Source: Cryobacterium sp. SO2
Lineage (GTDB): Bacteria; Actinomycetota; Actinomycetes; Actinomycetales; Microbacteriaceae
Assembly (NCBI RefSeq): GCF_026151165.2
Contig: NZ_CP117849.1
Span: 1,798,001 to 1,862,000, forward strand
Length of the DNA stretch: 64,000 nucleotides
Direction of reading: 5' to 3'
This document shows, in pieces, positions 58,458 through 64,000 of this stretch (within the stretch, counting starts at the first letter, position 1; each line of letters begins with the position of its first letter). The notes under the pieces are model-generated. The model was not told the DNA's origin. It made no database searches and saw nothing but the letters and a program-made list of their open reading frames with translations. Both the position numbers and the translations under genes were made by a program.

Positions 58458-60113
58458 ATGCGTCCCCTCGATCCACGGCTTCTGAAGCACGCCACCGCCG
58501 CGCGCTGGTTCCTCCTCGTCGGCGCGGTCCTCGGCCTGGCCCAGACCCTCGCCGTCGTCGCGTTCGCGTGGCTGCTGAGCCAGAGCATCACCCTCGCCGT
58601 CGCCGGTGAGTCCCTGGACTCCCTGCGCACCACCGTGGCCGCGCTGGCCGCGGTGGTGGTGGTGCGTGCGGTGATCGTCTGGCTGCTCGAGGTGGCCGCC
58701 ACGCGCGGCGCCGCCGCCGTGAAGAGCCAACTGCGCACCGCGGTCCTGGACCGGCTCGCCGAACGCGGGCCGGACTGGCTGGCCGGCCAGCAGGACGCCA
58801 GGGTGGCCACGGTGGTCACCAGCGGACTGGACGCCCTGGACAACTACTTCGCCCGGTACCTGCCGCAGCTGCTGCTGACGGCCATCGCCACGCCCATCCT
58901 GGTGCTGGTGATGCTCTGGCAGGACCCGGCGAGCGGCATCACCGTGATCATCGTGCTGCCGTTCATCCCGATCTTCATGATCCTGATCGGACAGGCGACG
59001 CAGACCGTGCAACGCCAGCAGTGGGACGCCCTGCAGCGACTCTCTGCCGGGTTCCTCGACGTGGTCGGCGGGCTCGCCACCCTCAAGATCTTCGGCAGGG
59101 ACCGCCGCCAGGCGGCCCGCCTGACCGACCTCACCGACGAATACCGTGGCCGCACCATGACGGTGCTGCGGGTCTCGTTCCTCAGCGGATTCGTCCTCGA
59201 GCTGGCCGCCAGCCTCTCCGTGGCGCTGATCGCGGTGTCGATCGGTCTGCGGCTCGTTGACGGTTCCCTCCTACTGGGCGTTGGCCTGTTCGTGCTGTTG
59301 CTGGCCCCTGAGGCATTCCTGCCGCTGCGCCAGGTAGGCGCCCAGTTCCACGCGGCCGCCGACGGCCTCGCCGCCGCCGAAGAGGTCTTCGCGATCCTCG
59401 ACGACGACGTCGCCCCGGTGCCCGCATCTGTCGTGGCCGCGCAACGACCGGCCGCGCTTCGACCGGCCGGGCGTCGACCTGAGCAGTTGAGTTTCGACGA
59501 CGTCACCGTGCGGCGGGGAGACTCCACCACCATCGAAAGGTTCAGCCAGGACTTCCCGGCCGCACGGCTGAGCGTTCTCAGCGGCCCCAGCGGAGTGGGC
59601 AAATCCACCCTGATCGGCGCGCTGCAGGGCTTCGTGCCTTTCGACGGCACCCTCAGGCTCGGCACGGAGGCAGTGGCATCCGGAGACCGCCGCGACTGGC
59701 TGGCCTGGGCCGGACAACGACCGGGCCTCTTCGCGGGCACGGTGTCGGGCAACGTCGCCCTGGGCGCCACGGTCACCGACGACGCGCTGGTCACAACGGC
59801 CCTGCACTGGGCCGGTGCCGGCGACCTCGACCCTGGATTGCACCTCGGCGTCAACGGCGCCGGGCTCTCCGGCGGCCAGGCTCAGCGGGTCGCCGCCGCC
59901 AGGGCCATCTACCGGTGCCTGGCCCTGGACTGCCCGGTCCTCGTTCTCGACGAACCCAGTTCTGCCCTGGACAGCGCGGCCGAGAGCGACCTCATCGAGG
60001 GCCTCCGCACGTTGGCCGGCCAGGGCCGCATCGTGATCGTCGTCAGCCACCGGCCGGCCTTCGTGGAGGCTGCCGACCTCGTCGTGCGCCTGGAAGAGGT
60101 ATCGCATGTCTGA
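58458..60113 (+). CDS. cydD: Heterodimeric ABC exporter CydD
   Basis: A 551-residue fused membrane-ATPase half-transporter. The membrane part starts 'DPRLLKHATAARWFLLVGAV' and includes 'LPQLLLTAIATPILVLVMLW' and 'RLSAGFLDVVGGLATLKIFG'. The ATPase has a Walker A 'LSGPSGVGKSTLIGALQGFV', signature 'LSGGQAQRVAAARAIYRCLA' and Walker B 'CPVLVLDEPSSALDSAAESD'. CydDC exports thiols (glutathione/cysteine) or handles heme, and is required for bd-oxidase assembly. A Pro/Ala/Arg-rich linker ('VAAQRPAALRPAGRRPEQLS') joins the two halves. It overlaps cydC by eight bases. Confidence 0.95.
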   Translation: MRPLDPRLLKHATAARWFLLVGAVLGLAQTLAVVAFAWLLSQSITLAVAGESLDSLRTTVAALAAVVVVRAVIVWLLEVAATRGAAAVKSQLRTAVLDRLAERGPDWLAGQQDARVATVVTSGLDALDNYFARYLPQLLLTAIATPILVLVMLWQDPASGITVIIVLPFIPIFMILIGQATQTVQRQQWDALQRLSAGFLDVVGGLATLKIFGRDRRQAARLTDLTDEYRGRTMTVLRVSFLSGFVLELAASLSVALIAVSIGLRLVDGSLLLGVGLFVLLLAPEAFLPLRQVGAQFHAAADGLAAAEEVFAILDDDVAPVPASVVAAQRPAALRPAGRRPEQLSFDDVTVRRGDSTTIERFSQDFPAARLSVLSGPSGVGKSTLIGALQGFVPFDGTLRLGTEAVASGDRRDWLAWAGQRPGLFAGTVSGNVALGATVTDDALVTTALHWAGAGDLDPGLHLGVNGAGLSGGQAQRVAAARAIYRCLALDCPVLVLDEPSSALDSAAESDLIEGLRTLAGQGRIVIVVSHRPAFVEAADLVVRLEEVSHV

Positions 60114-61875
60114 GACCCGGACTCCCCGAACGACCCGAATGCCCCGCTCGACCTGGCTGCCCGTCATGGCCTCACGGTCCGTGCTCAGGCTGGCCCAGCC
60201 ACCGGCTCGCCGCAGCCTGCCCGGCTTGGCCGCCGGTGTCGCGAGCGCGGCCAGCGCCGTGGCCCTCCTGGCCTGCTCGGCCTGGCTCATCACCCGTGCT
60301 GCAGAGATGCCGCCGATCATGTTCCTGGGAACGGCCGTCGTCGGCGTGCGGGCCTTCGCCCTCTCCCGCTCGGCCTTCAGATACCTCGAGCGGCTCCTCA
60401 GCCACGACGCGGCGTTCCGCCAGCTCGGCGCGTTGCGGCTGGGCATCTTCGCCAGGTTGCTGCCGCTGGCGCCGGCCGGCCTGTCCGAGACCCGGCGCGG
60501 TGATCTGCTCACCCGCCTGGTGCGGGATGTCGATGATCTGCAGGACCTTCCGCTGCGGGTGGTGCAGCCGCTGGCGACCTCCGGCCTGGTGGCCCTCTTC
60601 AGCGTGATCGGGGTCTGGCTGGTGCTGCCGGCGGCCGGCGTGACCCTCGCCCTGTGCCTCGTCGTCGCCGGTGTCGTGGGAACCCTCGCGTCTGCGGCGC
60701 TGTCCGCCCGCTCTGAGCGCGCCCTGGCCCCGCTGCGCGGTGCCCTGGCCGACGAGGTGCTCGAGGTCGTCGAGAACCTCGACGTGCTCACGGCTTTCGG
60801 CGCTCTCGACGCCCGCCTGAACAGGCTCAGGATCGTCGAGGACAGCTTGCGCAGGGCCGCCCTGCGGCGCTCTGTCGGCGCCGGGGTGCAGGCCGCGGTG
60901 ATCTCGCTGAGCGCGGGTGCCGCAACAGTGCTCGCCCTCATCGCGGCCATCCCCGCCCTGGGCACCGGCGGCTTCTCCGGCCCGGCCCTCGCCGTGGTCG
61001 TTCTGGTGCCGATGGCCGTATTCGAGGTCTTCGCCATGATCCCGACCGCCCTCAGCGCCTGGCGCCAGGTGCGCTCGAGCGCCGAGCGCGTGGCCACGGC
61101 GGTACCCGAGCAGGTTCCCGCCGAGATTCCCGCCGAGATTTCCACCGAGTTTTCCACCGAGGGCGCGATGGCGAGCGTCCCCGCTGTCGTGGAGACCGGT
61201 GCCCCGCTTATCGAGCTCACCGGGCTCGGCGCCAGCTGGCCCGGTGCCGGGCAGCCGGCCGTTGCCGGCGTGACACTGCGGCTCGCCGCCGGTGATCGTG
61301 TGCACCTGGCCGGGGCCAGCGGGGCGGGCAAGACCACCCTCGCGCAGACCCTCGTGCGCTTCCTCGACTACACGGGCTCCTACCGGGTCAACGGGGTCGA
61401 GGCGCGGGACCTGGCACCGTCAGATGTGCGCCGCGTCGTGGGGCTCTGCGAACAGCGCCCCTGGCTCTTCGACGACACCATTCGGCAGAACCTGCTCTTC
61501 GCCAGGGACACGGCCTCTGACGACGACCTTCTCGACGTCCTCGACCGGGTCGGGCTCTCCGACTGGATGCTCCGGCGCGGCGGCCTGGATGCCAGGGTCG
61601 GCGAACGCGGAGCCCTCGTCTCCGGCGGCCAGGCACAGCGGATCGCCCTCGCCAGGGCCCTGCTCGCCGACTTCCCCGTGCTGATCGTGGACGAGCCGAC
61701 GGCCAACGTCGACACCGGGCTGGGCGACAGGCTCGTGCGCGACATCCTGTCGGCATCTGCAGGCGCCGGCCGGGCCGTACTGCTCATCTCGCACACCCCG
61801 GTCCCGGCCGGGCTGATCAGCCGCACGGTCACCCTCAGGGCCAACGCCGGCCTGAGCCAGGGCGTCACCCCGTAG
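60106..61875 (+). CDS. cydC: Heterodimeric ABC exporter CydC
   Basis: A 589-residue partner of CydD. Membrane segments include 'RSLPGLAAGVASAASAVALL', 'CSAWLITRAAEMPPIMFLGT' and 'DLLTRLVRDVDDLQDLPLRV'. The ATPase shows Walker A 'LAGASGAGKTTLAQTLVRFL', signature 'LVSGGQAQRIALARALLADF' and Walker B 'PVLIVDEPTANVDTGLGD'. A short Glu/Ile-rich repeat ('VPAEIPAEISTEFSTEG') links membrane and ATPase parts. It is the last gene of cydABDC; four bases separate its stop from that of the convergent DedA gene, so there is no room for a terminator outside coding sequence. Confidence 0.94.
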   Translation: MSETRTPRTTRMPRSTWLPVMASRSVLRLAQPPARRSLPGLAAGVASAASAVALLACSAWLITRAAEMPPIMFLGTAVVGVRAFALSRSAFRYLERLLSHDAAFRQLGALRLGIFARLLPLAPAGLSETRRGDLLTRLVRDVDDLQDLPLRVVQPLATSGLVALFSVIGVWLVLPAAGVTLALCLVVAGVVGTLASAALSARSERALAPLRGALADEVLEVVENLDVLTAFGALDARLNRLRIVEDSLRRAALRRSVGAGVQAAVISLSAGAATVLALIAAIPALGTGGFSGPALAVVVLVPMAVFEVFAMIPTALSAWRQVRSSAERVATAVPEQVPAEIPAEISTEFSTEGAMASVPAVVETGAPLIELTGLGASWPGAGQPAVAGVTLRLAAGDRVHLAGASGAGKTTLAQTLVRFLDYTGSYRVNGVEARDLAPSDVRRVVGLCEQRPWLFDDTIRQNLLFARDTASDDDLLDVLDRVGLSDWMLRRGGLDARVGERGALVSGGQAQRIALARALLADFPVLIVDEPTANVDTGLGDRLVRDILSASAGAGRAVLLISHTPVPAGLISRTVTLRANAGLSQGVTP

Positions 61876-61879
61876 TCCT

Positions 61880-62533
61880 CTACTCCGGGGGAAGTTCCCG
61901 ATCCATGAACCTGGCCTCACGGCGCTTCAGCCAGCGCTTGACGAGCACCACCACCACCCCGAACAGGGCGATCACGGCGACGAAAAGATACCCGGCGAAG
62001 TGCAGCCGGTCGGAAATATTGCGATAGCCCTCTGCGGCAGCCGCACCGACCGACACGTAGGCGAGCGTCCAGACCACACAGGCCGGCACCGTCCAGGCCA
62101 GGAAGGTGCGGTAGCGCATGGTGCTCATACCCACCGTGAGCGGGATCACGGAGTGCAGCACCGGCAGGAACCTGGAGAGGAACACCGCGATGCCGCCGCG
62201 CCTGGCGAGGTAGGACTCGGCGCCGGCCCAGTTCTTCTCACCGATGCGCCGACCCAGCCAGCTGCGCCGGATCCAGGGGCCGAACCGTCGGCCCAGGTAG
62301 AAGCCGATGCTCTCGCCGGCCAACGCTCCCAGGATCACCGCGACAATCAGACCGAAGTACTCCACCGGACCGTCCACAACCGTGCTGGCAACGATCACGA
62401 TGGTGTCGCCGGGGACGACCAAACCGATCAGTACCGAGGTCTCCAGCAGCATGCCCACACCCGCGAGGATGGTGCGCAGCACGGGGTCGACGGCGCCCAC
62501 GGCGCCCAGGATCCAGTTGAGTACGTCGTTCAC
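61880..62533 (-). CDS. DedA family membrane protein
   Basis: A 217-residue protein of the DedA/SNARE-associated family. Diagnostic segments are 'GLVVPGDTIVIVASTVV', 'LGALAGESIGFYLGRRFGPW', 'RRGGIAVFLSRFLPVLHSVI' and 'PLTVGMSTMRYRTFLAWTVP'. About five membrane segments are present and a very basic C-terminal tail. DedA proteins are implicated in undecaprenyl-phosphate and phospholipid flipping and in membrane-potential homeostasis, which would connect with the lipid II genes in this window, although no genetic link is shown. The start is GTG. It is divergent from pabB. Confidence 0.92.
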   Translation of the reverse strand: MNDVLNWILGAVGAVDPVLRTILAGVGMLLETSVLIGLVVPGDTIVIVASTVVDGPVEYFGLIVAVILGALAGESIGFYLGRRFGPWIRRSWLGRRIGEKNWAGAESYLARRGGIAVFLSRFLPVLHSVIPLTVGMSTMRYRTFLAWTVPACVVWTLAYVSVGAAAAEGYRNISDRLHFAGYLFVAVIALFGVVVVLVKRWLKRREARFMDRELPPE

Positions 62534-62625
62534 CTCGCCAGCCTAGGCCGCAGCAGGAAATCCCGTTGAGCCGCGCACCGGGTACCTGCCACGGCTCCTG
62601 ACGTGGCGGCCCCTAGGCTTGACGG

Positions 62626-64000
62626 GTGCCGTCGACACCCCTACCCCCGAGCCAGGCCGGTCCGGCGCTGCGCCGGTTCGTGCTGCCGCGCTGGATCGAC
62701 CCCGCTGTCGTCTTCGATGAGCTGTTTGCCGGATCCGGATACTCCATCTGGCTCGACGCCGGCGCAGAGGCGACCAGCGGGATGAGCTATCTCGCCGGCG
62801 CACATGCCGGCTCCCGGTTCGTCACGGCGTCGGCGCGCGCCGGAACCGTGACAAGTTCACGCCCGCTGAGCGGCGCCGATTCCCCCGTCACGACAACCGA
62901 GACCGTGTTCGACTTCCTCCGCGCCGTGGCCGGCCCGGTGACCGGAGCCGAGGACGCCGGTGGCATCGGGTTCACGCTCGGCTGGGTGGGCTGGCTCGGC
63001 TACGGACTCTGGCCGGCTGCCACGACCGACGCCTCGGCCGGATCCCGCTCCGAGCCCGATGCCGCCCTGCTCTTCATCGATCGTGCCATCGCCTTCGACC
63101 ATGCGGCGCGCACGGTGACCCTGCTGGCCCGCGCCGCGGCGGGGGAGGCAGAGGATGACGTTTCCGCCTGGCTGCTGGACGTGTCCCGTCGCCTCGACGG
63201 GGTGCCGGACCGCGGCCGACCTGCCCCGGCGAGACCCGCGCCGGCCCACCTCTCCGACGCACCCCCTGCCGCACCCCCTGCCGCGCCGCCGGTCGTGCGC
63301 TGGCGGCACAACGCCGAGCACTACGCCCAGCTCATCCACGCCTGCCAGGAGCGCATCCGGGCCGGCGACGCCTACCAGCTCTGCCTCACGAACGAGGTCA
63401 CGGTGGCCGGGCGCTTCGACCCGCTCGAGGTGTACCGGCAGCTGCGCGCCTCCAGCCCGAGCCACCACGGCGGGCTGCTGAGATTCGGCGCACACGCCCT
63501 CCTGAGCGCGTCCCCGGAGGAGTTCCTCTCGGTGAGCCCCGACGGCCGGTTGCGCACCAAACCCATCAAGGGCACCAGGCCACGCTCCACCGATCCGGCA
63601 CTGGACGGGCGGCTCCGCGAGGAGCTCCTCGCCAGCGACAAGGAGCGCGCGGAGAACCTCATGATCGTCGACCTCATGCGCAACGACCTCGGCCGGGTCG
63701 CCGCGCTCGGTTCGGTCGCCGTCACCGCGCTGCTCCAGGTGGAGAGCTACCCGCACGTGCATCAGCTGGTCAGCACTGTCGAGGCCCGACTGGCTGCCGG
63801 ACTGAGCGCCATCGACGCCGTCGAGTCCTGTTTTCCGGCCGGGTCGATGACCGGGGCTCCCAAAGCCAGCGCCATGCGCATCCTGCACGCCCTCGAAGGC
63901 GGCGACCGCGGTGTCTACGCCGGAGCGTTCGGCTACCTCGGCGAGGACGGCAATGTCGACCTGGCCATGGTGATCCGCAGCATCGTGCTCGGCCCGGCGG
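62626..64000 (+). CDS. pabB: Aminodeoxychorismate synthase component I (3' end outside window)
   Basis: The frame from the GTG at 62626 stays open to the window edge, giving at least 458 residues. The N-terminal half has the chorismate-enzyme beta domain ('FTLGWVGWLGYGLWPAA'), then a Pro/Ala-rich insert ('APARPAPAHLSDAPPAAPPA'). The catalytic part contains 'YAQLIHACQERIRAGDAYQL', 'LLSASPEEFLSVSPDGRLRT', 'KPIKGTRPRSTDPALDGRL', 'ENLMIVDLMRNDLGRVAALG' and 'CFPAGSMTGAPKASAMRIL'. PIKGT instead of PIAGT points to PabB rather than TrpE: its lysine takes part in adding nitrogen to C4 of chorismate for folate synthesis. Partner PabA is not in the window. Confidence 0.9.
   Translation, partial: MPSTPLPPSQAGPALRRFVLPRWIDPAVVFDELFAGSGYSIWLDAGAEATSGMSYLAGAHAGSRFVTASARAGTVTSSRPLSGADSPVTTTETVFDFLRAVAGPVTGAEDAGGIGFTLGWVGWLGYGLWPAATTDASAGSRSEPDAALLFIDRAIAFDHAARTVTLLARAAAGEAEDDVSAWLLDVSRRLDGVPDRGRPAPARPAPAHLSDAPPAAPPAAPPVVRWRHNAEHYAQLIHACQERIRAGDAYQLCLTNEVTVAGRFDPLEVYRQLRASSPSHHGGLLRFGAHALLSASPEEFLSVSPDGRLRTKPIKGTRPRSTDPALDGRLREELLASDKERAENLMIVDLMRNDLGRVAALGSVAVTALLQVESYPHVHQLVSTVEARLAAGLSAIDAVESCFPAGSMTGAPKASAMRILHALEGGDRGVYAGAFGYLGEDGNVDLAMVIRSIVLGPA

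Noticed and set aside
63226..63300. Pro/Ala-rich stretch in pabB as a possible fusion junction
   Set aside because: The frame is continuous and both sides belong to the same chorismate-enzyme fold; it is best seen as a low-complexity loop insertion.

Overview
The window is a gene-dense stretch of a high-GC actinobacterial chromosome. Gene order (ftsR-type MerR regulators, pyc, the aroG/pknL/Rv2175c-like/idsA block, then the mraZ-to-divIVA division and cell-wall cluster) and protein sequences fit the Microbacteriaceae. A Cryobacterium-like genus is my best guess; this is an inference from sequence feel and not a database match. Both ends cut genes: the left edge opens inside an ftsR-like gene and the right edge closes inside pabB. 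No rRNA, tRNA, CRISPR array, prophage or insertion sequence was seen.

Layout. 1-11.3 kb: two MerR-type regulators, a ParA ATPase, pyruvate carboxylase, an EspI-like MinD/ParA ATPase with a long disordered N-terminus, peptide deformylase, a long-chain acyl-CoA ligase, ROK glucokinase and an acyl-glycerol-phosphate acyltransferase. 11.4-18.2 kb: class II DAHP synthase, a PASTA-containing Ser/Thr kinase (PknL type), a three-LysM cell-wall protein, the small Rv2175c-like DNA-binding protein and a polyprenyl diphosphate synthase. 18.3-38.9 kb: DUF3040 protein, then mraZ-rsmH-ftsL-ftsI-murE-murF-mraY-murD-ftsW-murG-murC-ftsQ-ftsZ-yggS-sepF-yggT-divIVA-lspA and a RluA pseudouridine synthase, all on the plus strand with frequent overlaps. 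39-42.5 kb: dnaE1. 42.6-51.1 kb: a looser mixed region with a DUF222/HNH nuclease, a membrane protein, an acyltransferase, a flavin reductase, hisD, nrdR, pyrD, an App1-type phosphatase and a TetR regulator. 51.2-54.5 kb: a four-gene osmoprotectant ABC transporter. 54.6-61.9 kb: an M56 peptidase/BlaI regulator pair divergent from cydABDC, with two matching palindromes in the shared promoter. 61.9-64 kb: a DedA protein and the start of pabB.

How it works together. The centre encodes lipid II synthesis from the UDP-MurNAc-L-Ala ligase to the MurG step, plus the septal machinery (FtsQ/L/I/W, FtsZ, SepF) and polar growth factor DivIVA. The kinase, LysM protein and Rv2175c-like protein just upstream are plausible wall-sensing partners. 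MurE lacks the DNPR signature associated with meso-diaminopimelate, as expected if position 3 of the stem peptide is another diamino acid. The cyd region looks like a self-contained respiratory module under local BlaI-type control.

The most notable non-coding signals are a family of four intergenic palindromes, each exactly 61 bp with 13-bp outer arms and a nested terminator-like core; a scatter of 19-bp GGTCGAGCTTGTCGAGACC palindromes; paired operator-like palindromes between blaI and cydA; three GTGG boxes at exact 10-bp spacing before mraZ; and a tandem repeat that appears to have grown out of the ftsQ stop-codon region. I did not find a wholly new multi-gene system; the novelty candidates are regulatory and repeat elements and the MurE specificity motif.
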